This document shows, one piece after another, positions 1 to 11,923 of a stretch of 64,000 nt of DNA. How positions within the stretch are numbered: position 1 is the first letter of the stretch; each line of letters starts with the position of its first letter. The stretch is from Acanthosoma haemorrhoidale (taxonomy: Eukaryota; Arthropoda; Insecta; Hemiptera; Acanthosomatidae). Location: contig OV884009.1 of assembly GCA_930367205.1 (NCBI GenBank), positions 95,749,189 to 95,813,188 of the forward strand, written 5' to 3'. The notes beneath the pieces were generated by a model. The model searched no databases, was not told where the DNA came from, and worked only from the letters and a program-made list of their open reading frames with translations. The translations under genes and the position numbers were made by a program.

Positions 1-96
1 TAACTTATTTAATCTGGCCCAAGACATTAAAGAATGGAGTACAAATTATTTAATTTGAGTTTAGTAATGTTACAATTAAAACATATACATATTTAC

Positions 97-279
97 CTCT
101 TCATTATAGAGTTTACTAAGTTCTTTTTTAATAGGATCTACCAATTGAACCTGCCCAGTAGAAAACCCCACAAGAAGAGATACTGAATCACAAGTCATGT
201 TAGCTGTATTGAAGTCATGGCAAGTAGGATTTGTTCCTTTATACATTTTTTTATCAACTGGCTTAGTCAAATCTGCAGC
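97..279 (-). CDS. WDR20: WDR20 homologue, coding exon 2 (internal)
   Basis: This 61-codon internal exon continues the WD40 protein begun at 6266-6517. It contains TKPVDKKMYKGTNPTCHDFN and then SLLVGFSTGQVQLVDPIKKE, both characteristic of WDR20, the WD-repeat cofactor of the USP12/USP46 deubiquitinases. On the minus strand the acceptor is TTTTAG before GCTGCAGAT and the donor is GAAGAG/GTAAAT. Both junctions are phase 0, so exon 1 (ending GVKK) joins directly to AADLTKP, as in the known protein. The next exon lies beyond the left edge of the window. Splice sites and identity are read from the sequence; the cofactor role is family knowledge. Confidence 0.93.
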
Positions 280-775
280 CTAAAATAGAAGAAAATTAAT
301 AAAAATAACTATATAGCAGAAAAAAAAAAATTTCCAGCAGCAAGTTATTTTTCATTTTAATTAAATACTATTGAGCAATGTGTGCTACCCATTTGTACAT
401 TTATATATATGTGTGTATATATATAAAAAATCACTATAATAATTTTAATAGCGTTGTTCTTTCATAAAATGTATGTGAATCCCTCCGTCACCAATAGAAA
501 TAATACAAATGAAGCAATACATTTAAATGTTGAGATTCAGATATTTGAATAGCGTAGAAAATTCAGAGTTGTGTCTCTCTAATATGAAATAAAATTAATA
601 AACAAGATACGGCCCATTGTGATACACTGTCATTAGGCTACAGATGGGACTTTTCAGCCAGTTTCTTGATCCTGCTCCTTGGATTATCTGTCGAAAAACA
701 TCTGCAGCTTGATATAGAACCTCATAAATGTTCATTGATGATTACCCTGAGCCCTCCTTCCTTTCCAAGAATGTA

Positions 776-2058
776 TCAGGTTGGCCAAAAAGTCCGTTCA
801 GTTTTTTAAGAGAAAATAAGACAACTTTTAAACACTACGTGATTTATTCAATCAATGATATAATTGCCGTTTTGTTCCAGTACCTTCTGCCATCTCACGG
901 GCAGATTCATATTTCCATGCTCAAAGAATTTCTTGTCTTTACTGGCAAAAACATTTTCCAAGTGGATTTTTACATCTTCTTCAGAGTTGAAGGTCTGTCC
1001 ATTCAATGAATTTTGAAGAGACCGAAAGAGGTGGAAATCTGAAGGGGCAAGGTTGGGCGAATATGGAGGGTGCGGCAAAACTTCCTAGCCAAGCTCCAGT
1101 AACTTCTGTCGCGTCTGCAAAGAAGTGTGTGGTCTGGCATTGTCGTGATGGAAGACAATCCCCTTATGGTTGGCTAGTTCTGGAGGCTTCTGGTAGATCG
1201 CTGCATTTAATTTGTCCAGCTGGTTACAGTACACATCCGAATTGATGGTCCTGTTCGTGGGAAGAAGTTCGTAAAAGACAACACTCCTCCAATCCCACCA
1301 AATCGAGAGCATAACCTTCTTTGAGTGAAGTCCTGCTTTGGGGGTTGTTTGTGGTAATTCGTCGCGCTTCCCCTATGAGCATTTGCGCTCCACATTGTTA
1401 TAGATGATTCCACTTTTCGTCCCCTGTCATCATTCTCTTCAACAAAGGATCGTTTTCTTCACGTTTCCGCAAGGAATTGCAGATGAAAATCCTTTGTGCC
1501 AGGTTAGCTAAAATGATGGGGAACCCAAACATCGAGCCTGCTCATGTAGCCAAGTTGATGCAGATGGTTTTCAACACTAGATTTGGATATTTTGAGGATA
1601 ACTGCGATCTCCCTAGTTGTATAACGGGGATTGGTGTTAACTAATTCCTTCACTTTGTCGCTGTTAATCTCAGTTGGCCGGCCACAGCGAGGTGCGTCTT
1701 GAACCGAAAAATTTCCCGATCAAAATCTTGAAAACCACTTCTGGCACACACGTTCTGTAACAGCATCCTCTCCGTATACAGCGCATATCTTCCTGCAAGT
1801 TTCCACTGCTTTCTTGCCTTTTTTAAAATAAAAAAGCATGAGGTGTCGATAATATTCGTTATGGTTTTCCATTTTCAGGGTGATCCTAAACACACAAAAT
1901 ACAATCAGCCTCTTTGGAATTTCGCGTCAAACTACGTTGAAGTGTCTAGTATCTGACGAGAGCGCACTTGCAAGGGACGGTCTGAAGTTAGCTACATATT
2001 AGACTGCTTGAAGTTTCGTGACGATAAAAACCGAACGGACTTTTTGGCCAACCCTTCA
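776..2058 (-). mobile_element. mariner DNA transposon, complete ends, inactive
   Basis: The 1,283-bp element has inverted ends beginning TCAGGTTGGCCAAAAAGTCC on the left and TGAAGGGTTGGCC on the right when read inward. It is flanked by TA at 774-775 and 2059-2060, the target duplication of the Tc1/mariner superfamily. The length matches canonical mariners of about 1.3 kb. It lies inside WDR20 intron 1 in the same orientation as the gene. Confidence 0.93.
848..1872 (-). pseudogene. mariner transposase pseudogene (DD34D)
   Basis: A start codon at 1872 opens a frame with a typical mariner N-terminus (MENHNEYYRH...) that stops after about 50 codons. The catalytic core reappears in another frame at 1312-1085 with IWWDW and HHDNARPHTS, the second catalytic Asp being in HDN. 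The third Asp is in PYSPNLAPSDFHLF at 1078-848. Those last two blocks are in one frame and are separated by an in-frame TAG where the family has Trp after LLELG. With at least one frameshift and two stops the copy cannot encode transposase, although the ends remain recognisable. Confidence 0.92.
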
Positions 2059-5000
2059 TACCTGCTTTAAAATTTTTGAAACCAATACCTTGCAGTTCAC
2101 TGGCCAAGGACATCTTCATCTTCAGATAGAACAATCTCTGGTGATGTTTTAGCAGTTGTACTTTTTTTCACCAAAAATGCCTTAAAATGACATGAATTTT
2201 GTAATAAATCATTACATTTTCTTCTGGACAGAAATAACTGAACTAAGACTTTATTGAGGCAGTGAAATGTTTATCAACAGCTTAGGTAGTGTTGCACAAG
2301 AGACCAGTAATTATTGGTAAGCATTAAACAGAATTAACATATTTACAGTCCTTGGAATTTGAGCAATTTTTTTATACACCCTATTATATTTAAGCTTATT
2401 ATTATAATTTCATAACTAAATGATTTTTCATGTTAATCCATAAAAACAAATCCACCAGTATGATTATTTTTTCGTTGATACAATGAGGTAAAAGTACAAG
2501 TATTGATGTCATGCATACAGTAATAACTAATCCGTTTCAGATTAATGGTGCGACAGGAAGGATCCTCACTGGTTTGTGAGGATAAACCATAAGAAACAGT
2601 TCATCAAATGTTTCAGTCTTCTTTAAGAAATCTAGTTAGAGCCCCCTAAACACTACGTATACAGCCATAATCAAAGTGGCTGTTGGCAATGATGTTTGTG
2701 GTGTCGGAAAAACATTCAGAACTTTAAGACTAGATGTCAGAAATACTCCTTAAGGGAGGATTCCCCCTTTATATCAATATAAATGAAGGTGCCACAAATA
2801 AAAACTATGTAAATCTCCCTCCCCCTTACATAGAGGTAGCGACATATAAATAAATTGTTGGGAGCTGAGATAAAAACATTAAAAACAATAGAAATTTAAA
2901 TTGTAAAGAGGAGGTATCTAGAGGGAAGAGACTTTAGTTGAAAGAATGGTTTAATCATCCTGCCATTCAGTGACAATGAGGTGAGATAGAGTAACGACAT
3001 TTTATACAAACTAGAATTAATTTCAATAATAATATTGATTAGAAACCAAGGTTAAAATAATTTGGTGTTTGTAGTTATAATGACAAGAGTATATATAGAA
3101 GACCAACCAATAAGTCTGAAAAGTGAAAGTGGATAGCCTTTTCTGTGTCACCAATCGGAAAATCAATTTTTCAAAAAATGACATGTCATGAGATAGTTAG
3201 CCTACAACGAGTTAATGTGGGACCTGGTTTCTGTGTTTAGCGCTAACCTGTTTTTTGGGGGATTAAAATTGTTACTGTCTATGGATATTTAGTTTTGAGA
3301 ATTATATGATAATTCCAAAAAATACACAAAGAGAACTAAACTCTGAGTAATAAGTTAATACATTTCTTAGAATGTAATATTTAATAATAATGTTGTCCTC
3401 AATAAATAGTTATTATAAACTTTAAAAAATTTAATTTTTTTGCTTATTTCCTTTCATTAAATAAATTTCAGTACATTTTGGACACCAAATAAGGTATGTG
3501 AACTTCAGTTTAATATATTACTCCCTATTATTAATTTTTTATAGTGTTAAACCTTTTTTTATCATTGATTTACTAATATAAATTCCTGTCACGGACACCA
3601 TGAGGATCACCCCTTAATATATCGCAATGTACATTTGAAAAATATTTGAATAACATATAAACTTCTTAATATATTTAAACAGTTTAAAGTAATTTTATAA
3701 TACGACTATTTGCGCTAAGAGCTGACTACATATTTAAACCCCCCCCCCCCAAAAAGGGCTAACCATGTAATCCTTTAGTTTAAATTTTCCTACTTTTAGC
3801 ATTATGTGTGTCTAATACGAAATATATACTGACTTAATATAAGTGAAATAAATTTTTAATGAACGGGAAATATTACTGGAATTATATCAAATATTAATAC
3901 ATCTAAGCTAATTAAAACAAAACGTAAGTATAAAATAAAAAAAAACATATAATTAAAACCAACACATAAAATCTTCGCCATGAAAAGGGAAAAAATGTGA
4001 CTGCAAATATTTCTTTAATCCTACATAAATTAAGCATTTTTTGGGGGTTGGTTTAGTCTAATGAATTTATTTTAATGTTTGTCCTACAATATACATTTAA
4101 CAAACTTTAAATACTAAAACAAAAATACATAAATAAATTATTGATTCACAAATAAATAACAGTTCTCACATGTAAAATTGTCTAAAACCCTGTTCTTTTT
4201 GCCGCTGATAATTTATATTGTATTAAGATTGTAATTATTAAACAAAAAATATATTACTGTTATTCTATAATATAAGGTAGATTTTACAGTGTGGAGAAGC
4301 ATCTTTAAATTCTCTTTATTTTCATTTTTTTTTATAATAACGCACATATTTTTCCTTAACATGCTGAAATCTTAGTGAATGAAATGAAAGTAAACTTGGT
4401 GATAGTATTCATTATTTGTTAGACATTCAATCAATGTGCCTATGAAAAATAAATGCTCAATCATTAGAAATAATTATATAATAAAATAGTCTATATCACT
4501 TTATTTAGTACTTCTATTAAATCCACTTTTCCTGAATCAATTAATACAAGTTAATAAAAAAATTAAAACGTATTCACAAAATAAATTCATTATTACAAAT
4601 GTAAAAGTAAATAAGCTGCAAAAGATAATTTTTCCCCTTCATTCTCTGGCTCTGAAACAAAGAATCCTTGTGTACAGGTTTACGAATCGAACGTAATGCA
4701 CATTTAACAGTGTATGCAATAAAGACTTATCATTTACCCTAATTTTCCAAGCTCAAGGAAAATAAATGAATTATTTTAATTATAAATCCTAATATTTCTT
4801 GTTTCTATATCAAGTAGCAAGCATTTTAAAGCAAAAATTTAATTTAACATGTATATTACTGAATTCATAAAGCTAATAGGACACTAAATTTAGATATATA
4901 GAAAACTAGTTTTATTCTGAGACCACGATAATAAGAATAATAATAAGTAAAAATAATGAAATTCAATTTTGGCTAACAAAAAGTAAATATTACATGATAA

Positions 5001-5317
5001 ATAAAAATAAAATGTATACCTTCATCCAGTAAGTAAAAAAAGTATTTAAAATCATTATGATAAATAAATTCATAGATGACTCATTAAAAAAAATGATATA
5101 ATACAAACCCATGAAATTAATAAGGTAAATAAACCAAAAAAAAAAAAAAAGAAAAAAAAAGGAAGTAGCAGCTGAATAGATATATAACAAAAAAATAAAA
5201 TAGAGCCTGATAGTAGAAATAAAGAATTCCTAAGCTAACAAGTGTCTGCATGGATGAAGAGGATGTGCCAGAATAGGAGGGTTTTGAAGGTTCATAAGGA
5301 TAAAGCATGGCTAATAT

Positions 5318-5601
5318 TAGGAGGGATAGAATTCCAGAGATTGGTATTGAAGCAAGAACGGAATGGCGGAATACTCCACTTTTGTTGGAAGGTGTATAAT
5401 GGTCAGAAAGACTGGATCTTGTGTCCTGGGAGTAGACTGAGGTTTTGAACTGTAGGATATTGTATCTATAAGGAAGTTAATGAGAATTGATGGTTTGGAA
5501 AAGATATAAACCAAGAAAATATTGTCAATAGAAAGCGGGGAAGAGCCACCCAATTCAGTGTAGAGATGGGGCACAGGAGTGCCACTAAGTCCTAAAGGCA
5601 A
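5318..5601 (-). pseudogene. LINE C-terminal fragment in WDR20 intron
   Basis: The minus strand reads through 94 codons including LYTELGGSSPLSIDN and QSTPRTQDPVFLTIIH. This resembles the segment after the reverse transcriptase in jockey/R1-type LINEs. A diverged copy in the same orientation lies at 13370-13565, so the segment is repetitive. No endonuclease or RT is attached. The LINE assignment is an inference from composition and repetition. Confidence 0.5.
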
Positions 5602-6052
5602 AAAAAATGGAACAGTTCATGAATTTTATATTACGAGAAACTAAATTATCAAAAATGTTTAAAGAGTTTTAGTTTTTTATATGGTTGACATAAATTTTCT
5701 ACCAAAGTTAGTTGAAATTCCTATAGACTGAACAGAGTTATGTGTAATGTATTTTTCAAAGTTTTACATATTGTTGACATGAATTCACAGCCCAAAGTAC
5801 GTTTGTTTGCGTTGTGGGCCCCTAAGTACTTCAACTTAGAGCACCTACAATATTTATGGCATTTTAGGAACTTACCGAAATTCGTTGAGTGGTTGAACTC
5901 GATAGTTCCAAATCAAATATTTAACCTGACAAAGCTTAAATATTTTGAAATTGAAGCAGTAACACACTGTGTATTTCTAAAGAAGCATGGAAATGAAAAT
6001 CAGAATCTATAAACATAAAGGTATGAAAAATAAGAAACAACATTATTTAAAT

Positions 6053-6076
<24 letters not shown>
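6053..6076. repeat. AT dinucleotide microsatellite
   Basis: A run of alternating T and A sits between the WDR20 exon 1 donor and the LINE scrap, within intron 1. Confidence 0.8.
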
Positions 6077-6085
<9 letters not shown>

Positions 6086-6265
6086 TTAAGAATTAAAAAT
6101 AAAAACAACAACCCCAGATAAACTGAATTTATCACCGAATTTAATTTGAGCCTTAATGTAGTTCATATTGTAAGTTTAAAAGAAAATAAGCAATGTTAAC
6201 TTGGTGAGAAGGTGAATTAGTTCAGCTGTAAAACAATAATAATAAGAATGAAAATTCATACATAC

Positions 6266-6517
6266 CTTTTTAACACCCTTATAAATAAACACATAGAGTT
6301 CTCTTCCAATGTTAAAACAGATCCTGTCACCGTTTCCATTGGGGTCAGGCAAGGTAACGAAGGACACTCTGACAGAAGTACTACCTTGGATACTAGTGTA
6401 ACCAACACGGTTGGGCCTGGAGTACTCAGACAGAGTCATCAGCCTGTAAGTGCCTTCCCTGGTGATGAACTGAGTCTTAAGCTCCTCCTTCCCTCCACTG
6501 TCCACATTCAAAGCCAT
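6266..6517 (-). CDS. WDR20: WDR20 homologue, coding exon 1 (N-terminus)
   Basis: The exon encodes 84 residues from the ATG at 6517 to GVKK at the donor (AAAAAG/GTATGT). It carries the conserved WDR20 start region: KTQFITREGTYRL, SEYSRPNRVGY, VRVSFVTLPDPNGNGDR and ICFNIGRELYVFIYKGVKK. The ATG is followed by G and matches the family N-terminus, so this start is preferred. WDR20 scaffolds USP12/USP46 deubiquitinase complexes; that role is family knowledge. The transcript runs leftward, and later WD repeats lie outside the window. Confidence 0.95.
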
Positions 6518-7600
6518 CCTCCAACAGAGAAAGATAGAAATGGCAAGATACAGCTTCCAAACACAGAACGGCTATCACAACTGAAGGGCAACCAACACAA
6601 ACCAAGGAGGTTGTTTTTGTCCGAGATTCTCAGTCTCACACAAGTTCTTGAGTACACTCATTTGTATACTTATGTCATCACTATTAGAATTGAACACTAA
6701 TGAGAATTTCAGTTATCACCAATCCTAAACTAATGATTACCGACATATAATACGTCAGTGATGCACATTTAATATTATTTGGAATGGTATATAATATGAA
6801 CTTTTTATTGCAATGTCTACAGATTTATAGAAACAGAAATAGGAAATATATGTACTACAAAAATATACTCATTAATAAGTAAAGCAAATGGGTATAACAT
6901 TGTCTAATACTCAATATGTTCCCACTTATATTCTGTCTTCTACGTCGGGCACTGGCTTGTACTGCTTACAGACGAATATACTGATGAAGACAGGATGGTA
7001 CATCTGTGAAATATTTTTGTACACATTTCTCAGCTAAACGTTGTCAGGTTATTTTGATGTATAGTGCCCGGTCAACAGTTGTTAGTTATCTATGTCATTC
7101 CTAACCACTCTTGATTTAAAATGGACCCATGCACGTAAGATAAAATGTTCTTGTAAATTATTCAAGCAAAAAGGTTGTGTTGACTGTAAATGAATAGTAA
7201 TGAACGCCTGATTGAATCTACAGGACGTTTAGGAGTACCGTGGGATGTAGAGAGAATATTTTAACATTTGGCTAACCGATCGGTCAGCCGGAGTCAGGGC
7301 CCGGCTTTAAGATTTCGCAGGAACGGTTTCCGGGAAACTATTGTTGATAAGACTGGACCTCGGTTTGGAGGAGTTCACGAGGCCACCTCCGCTTTAGGCA
7401 TCACTCAGGGGTGGTCGGGGATGAGATTGGAGGAGTGCGTATCGTCTGTTAGTTTCATGTCATTTTGACGTGATGTGAGGGCCCCAAGTGAGCCGCTTGT
7501 CTAGTATACGTGCAAGAGAGGTGGTCTGGGACTTAACAGGAATAGTTTGGTTGATTAGCAATATCAATATTGGAAGACAGACAAGACAAGCGACGGAGGT
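6518..7600. other. WDR20 5' flank, no further gene seen
   Basis: This stretch lies upstream of the WDR20 start codon and would hold its 5' UTR and promoter. I see no convincing TATA box, initiator or second gene. A less AT-rich stretch begins near 7250 and merges into the LINE sequence that follows. Confidence 0.4.
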
Positions 7601-7629
7601 TGAAAGAAACGAGAGGATCTGTCAGCATT

Positions 7630-9060
7630 CACTTTGAATCTCAATTTGGAGAGCCATGGTTATAGATGTTCCTGCAAAAGCTTGGGAAGCGAGGACGGGG
7701 TTAGGATTAGAAGAAAGGATGGTTGTGTTGTCAGCGAATTCATAGAGGGAGGTTCAATGATGAGTAGGCATATAAAACGAGTATTGTTGAACGGGACGGA
7801 GTACCCCACACTTGGGGACACCGGCAAGTTACAGAAATATCTTTCAGTTAGGTATGATGGGATGATGAGGTAGTGTATGGAAGAAAGATTGTCTTGGAGT
7901 TTACAGAGCAAACCCTGATGCCATACTCGATCAAAGACCTAAAAGATGCCATGAAGTACTAATGGGATATAAGAGGGTCGCAGAAAGCTGTTAAGCGTTG
8001 GACCATACGTTTTTCAAGAATTTTTTCCATGATAGATAGGAGGAAAATGGGTCTGTACGATGCAGGGAGGTGGATTGGTTTGCGTTCCTTATGGATCGTT
8101 TTGAGGAGAATCTCCAGAAGAGAAAATAAGTGTTTATAAGGACCAGGTTGTATATGAAGGCCAGGGATAAAATGGATTTATTTGAAAAATGTTTGAGGAT
8201 AATTAGGGAGATAAGATAAAAACCAAAAGCTTTTCGAGTGGGATGTTTGTGAATGACTGATACTACAAGTTTGGGATGGAAAGCAGGAGGTGGAGGAGAG
8301 AGAGGTCGGTGTGTGTCCAATTGGTTGGATACAAAGGAACATAGTTCAGGGTCAAGGTTTAGGATGGTTTCATGTGCACGTAACACGATTTATAGATGAA
8401 TAGCAGAGGCAGAAGCAATCTGTTCGTTGGTCTATGGCCAGCTGAGACAATGACGTAGGGAACGCAGAGTGTTGGGTAATGATAGAATTCTTTTTGTAGT
8501 TGTCTATAGTGACTCGTCAGTCGGTTAGAGTTACGTAAAGTTGTTTTGGTGCTTTTGCAGTTCTCCCTGATGTCTGGTAAATTGGTTTTTGTCGGATGGA
8601 TAGTGAAAAAGTTCCCGAGAATTTCTTTCCCTCCTTTTATTTGTCAATAGCTGTTGTATATTCGGTGGTATGGATTGTCGTTTATTTAGAGTTGGGCTTG
8701 GTCGATGCGAGTACACTTCTTTGACCTGCAGTCGTGACCTTGTAGACTGCGTCATCTATGTCGTCCTTAGTTTTGAGTGGGGAGTGAAGGCCAAGAGAGG
8801 AATCAAGTCTATTTTGAAATAACATCTAATCAACTGGATCTTTAATAAGATAGGGTTTTTGGTTGCAGTAATAAGGATTGATGTTGGCCCTGAATGAAAG
8901 GGGTGAAGAGAAATGAGAACAAACCTGAAGGTGCTCTCCCGGGAGTTCAAGTTTCTACAGTCGAATGCTGGATGTTTGGCGTTATGAACAATCTGCTCCC
9001 ACAATAAAGTGGGGAACAAGGGAGGAGAGATAAGTTTGGAGAGTACGAGGAGTAACAGTT
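7630..9060 (-). pseudogene. Jockey-type LINE, endonuclease linker and reverse transcriptase, decayed
   Basis: Reading leftward, the minus strand gives the endonuclease-RT linker near 8755-8531 (TNKRRERNSRELFHYPSDKN resembles the 'LxxKRRxRRxWxxTRxPxDK' block). The RT N-terminus follows near 8250-8000 with VVSVIHKHPTRKAFGFYLI, matching the LINE 'PTRKAPGxDxI' motif, then SLAFIYNLVLINTYF. Downstream RT sequence to about 7650 is scrambled by stops and frameshifts. Several reading frames must be combined, so the copy is dead. No tail or TSD was identified, and the limits are approximate. Confidence 0.72.
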
Positions 9061-9548
9061 TTATTGGGAGAGCAATACGCAGAGGAAATGAAGGTAGAGA
9101 TTTGAGTAGTGGAGTAAAGAGTTATGGTGCAGCTTTGCTAACATTCAAGGGATGTAGGGGAGGTTAATTGAATTTGATACATTCTTTCAAAATAGTTGTT
9201 TTTTCGTTCATTCTCCATAGTTTTAGAGGGAAAGTAATTGATCGCCGATTCAACTAGCGCCTTGTGGAACAAGGCTACATTTCTGTAACTCTGAAAACGT
9301 AAATATGTTTTTAAGATAGAGTAGGATCCGTAAAATCCCTTTCCTTGACGAATCTCAAAGACCTAAACCATTCAAATATTGCACTAGAACACCGCGACAA
9401 AGGCAGCTGCTGATCACCGCAAGTACAATTATTATTGCAGATTCGTAAAGTGGCATCAAGCAACCTTCTGACTGGAATCCTTTAGTTTCCACTTCTTCTC
9501 ACGTTCGACTTGGAATAAGACTCTGTGACTGGATATAACTAAACATAT

Positions 9549-9890
9549 TCTGTTTCACTCCACTCGGTTGCAGCGAAGGGTCCTGGGCTGTGTCCGATAT
9601 AGAAAGGTGTGGAGAGTTTCTACAGCATCTTTCTCTTACTTTCACACCTCAACTTAATGATCAATACCCTACTCTTAACGCAGCTTTTGACACACACATT
9701 TCCGCCAAAGGTGTAGTCTAGTACCTCTGAAAAATTTACTTCTTACTCCTCAAATTCTCCAACAACTCCCCCCTAAAGCTATAATCCTCTTAACCAAAAT
9801 TTATAATTGCATTATCCGAACAATATACTTTCCTTCCTTTGAGAACATTCTGTTATTATCCTTTCAATATTTGGTAAACCACCATGTTGC
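9549..9890 (+). pseudogene. LINE-J fragment (linker to RT start)
   Basis: This segment aligns by eye with 49222-49640 of the longer LINE-J copy. Both share the block around TCCTGGG, the stretch with TTCTCCAACAACT and CATTATCCGAAC/CTTTATCCGAAC, and the GGTAAACCACC end. It lacks both LINE ends and has many indels. It is an internal relic in the opposite orientation to the LINE at 7630-9060. Confidence 0.65.
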
Positions 9891-10229
9891 GGCAACTTCG
9901 CCACTCCCAACACTAAGAGAAGCTACCCCTCTCCGCGGATCTAAAAGCCACTATCTTTTATTTTTTTAATAAATATACATATCACACGCGTCAGTGGAGG
10001 GAAGATACTAGACTAGATTACTGTTCTGCCACTGTGAGAGCTCACTAGGGGTACGGACGCCAGCCTCCTATCGGCTCGCGCAGAAAGCTATTTGTTTATA
10101 ATAAGGCCTTCTCACAGGTATTTTTTATTTAGGCCATTAGCATCTCGAAGATTACCTACTAACAGAAGAAGCAGAAAAATAGGAGTATGGCGATCAAGAT
10201 GGGGATTAAAAGTTCCCGAAAGTGCCTTC

Positions 10230-11826
10230 GGCCTTCGTGAATTCGTCCACCTGAAAGGTTACTCTGCTGCTACCAAGAGGGTCAACCAGTCTCTGAGGCT
10301 ACTAAGAGTGGAGTTTTGGTAGTTGTACAAAATGGCATCTCTTGGAAGAATGTGGCTCCTCCATTGACGACAACTGATGCCAAGTTCCTTGACTGGACGC
10401 CCGTACGCGCCTCTCCAAGAGTATCCAACTTTGCAATGCGTATGCAGGCAAAGGACAAACCACTGAGTGGTTGGAGACTTTAATGCACAACTTACAATGT
10501 GGCATAACACATCAAGCAATCAGGTTGGGAGACTCTTGGTGAAAATTCCATTCACGTTTGTGCACCCCCAGGACCTTCACTTTTCACCACAAAGGTAACA
10601 TTGACCATCGCTCTCCTTGTGATCAAAAAGGCATCACAAATTGCGCCACCCTGTACTTATTTAAGTCGGACCATAGGCCATTACTGTATGCAGTAGACGG
10701 TAAATTGGTGACCCCTCGGCCCACAAATTACGACTACGGTAGTGCTACTGGGACTGTGTTCGACTACTGGGAGTGTCGGTTGCAAATTTACCGCCACCTG
10801 CATGCAATGCCATTGGAAAGAAGAAGTGGATCGTCGATTACCTTCTATTACTGAAGTGATTGTTGATGCCGCTTACACCAACACCCCGAAGAGCCCGATC
10901 CCACTCACAACCAACACCAGACCACATACTGAAACATATTGCCTTGCGCAGTAATTGGAAGAGTAAGTGGTACACTGATACAGGACCAGAGACGGCCAAG
11001 GTAGCTGTAAATTCTTTCATAACGCAAATCTGAAGCTTTATGTATATCTGGATGACGGCAAAGTGGCACAAATGACTATGAAGCATGCACGGTGATCCAA
11101 CAAGCGAAGAAACTGGCCAACCACTACGCTGGGGAAATCACGGGTAGGGTAGGGTACTATCCTGCGATTACCCTTTGCTCGAAACGGAACAGAACAAATG
11201 TTCGTATCTCTGAAGCAACTCAAGGTGATTTTATGCCGGTGTCTGGGAAACCGGGCACCATGGCACGACGAGATAAAAACATTTCTGCTGAAACTGATGC
11301 CATGGAGAGGGAAGGGATAGTACAACTCGCCAAACTGTTAGTAATTCTTGTATTTGGTTGCAGCACTTTCTCGACACTTGGAAACAAGCCACCTTGTTCC
11401 CACTACTCAAGCAAGCCAGAAGCCGAGACCACCCTACCCACTAGCACCCGATCATTTTATGACCAAACATAGGGTAGATTCTGAAGAAAATTCTTTTGAA
11501 TTATTTCAAAGACTGTGTGGAGAGTGAGATCATTCTACCAGAGCAGACATGATTTCATGCCAGCCATAGCACGGAACATCCCCTTGGGAACTGCAGCCAG
11601 AACCTCAACAAAAACTTAGCTATAGCTATGACTTCGTTAGAGAGCAGGTGGGCTTCGACTCAGTGTGCCAAATGTTATGCGATCGGGAATGCTTGATGCA
11701 ACTTTACACGATGTTGGCTAGCTTCCTGAACGACCAATCACTGCGGGTGTGGATAGGTGATAGCCTCTCCAGAGCTGTAACTCTGACTTGCGGAGAACCT
11801 CAACCCGTGCCCGTTGCTTCAGATTT
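10230..11826 (+). pseudogene. LINE with endonuclease and partial RT, decayed
   Basis: The plus strand shows endonuclease-like blocks (VLVVVQNGISWKN near 10310; GDFNAQ-type block near 10468; a DHRP motif near 10670). RT-like sequence follows at 11648-11815: MLASFLNDQSLRVWIGDSLS then TLTCGEPQ, corresponding to the jockey 'SFLxDRxFxVxVG...GVPQGS' region. It ends abruptly at the start of an inverted copy of part of its own interior. Frames change repeatedly, so no functional product is expected. Confidence 0.65.
10929..11019 (+). repeat. Inverted repeat 1, left arm (91 bp)
   Basis: This arm is the reverse complement of 11833-11923 with only about two mismatches over 91 bp. The arms are 813 bp apart and the left one lies inside the LINE at 10230-11826. 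Confidence 0.93.
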
Positions 11827-11832
11827 GCGTTG

Positions 11833-11923
11833 TGAAAGAATTCACAACTACCTTGGCCGTCTCTGGTCCTGTATCAGTGTACCACTTACTCTTCCAATTA
11901 CTGCGCAAGGCAATATGTTTCAG
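11833..11923 (-). repeat. Inverted repeat 1, right arm (91 bp)
   Basis: This is the reverse complement of 10929-11019. It begins a few bases after the RT homology stops, so the LINE sequence appears to turn back on itself here. The following 11924-12360 has an open plus-strand stretch (12034-12360, containing KRALQQAKTTRSVIDWGRSA) that I do not recognise. Confidence 0.93.

Larger units (their letters stand above)
280..6265 (-). other. WDR20 intron 1
   Basis: This is the 5,986-bp intron between the two WDR20 coding exons (donor GTATGT at its right end, acceptor TTTTAG at its left end in genomic coordinates). It is AT-rich and contains a decayed mariner (776-2058) and a LINE C-terminal fragment (5318-5601). 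The stretch from 2059 to about 5300 shows no gene. It holds only AT-rich sequence, a run of ten C's near 3740 and an interrupted poly-A tract near 5140-5160. An (AT)n microsatellite lies near 6053-6076. Confidence 0.85.

Noticed and set aside
4990..5308. Hydrophobic minus-strand frames that look like membrane proteins
   Set aside because: They are translations of A-rich low-complexity intron DNA, giving Phe/Ile/Leu runs.
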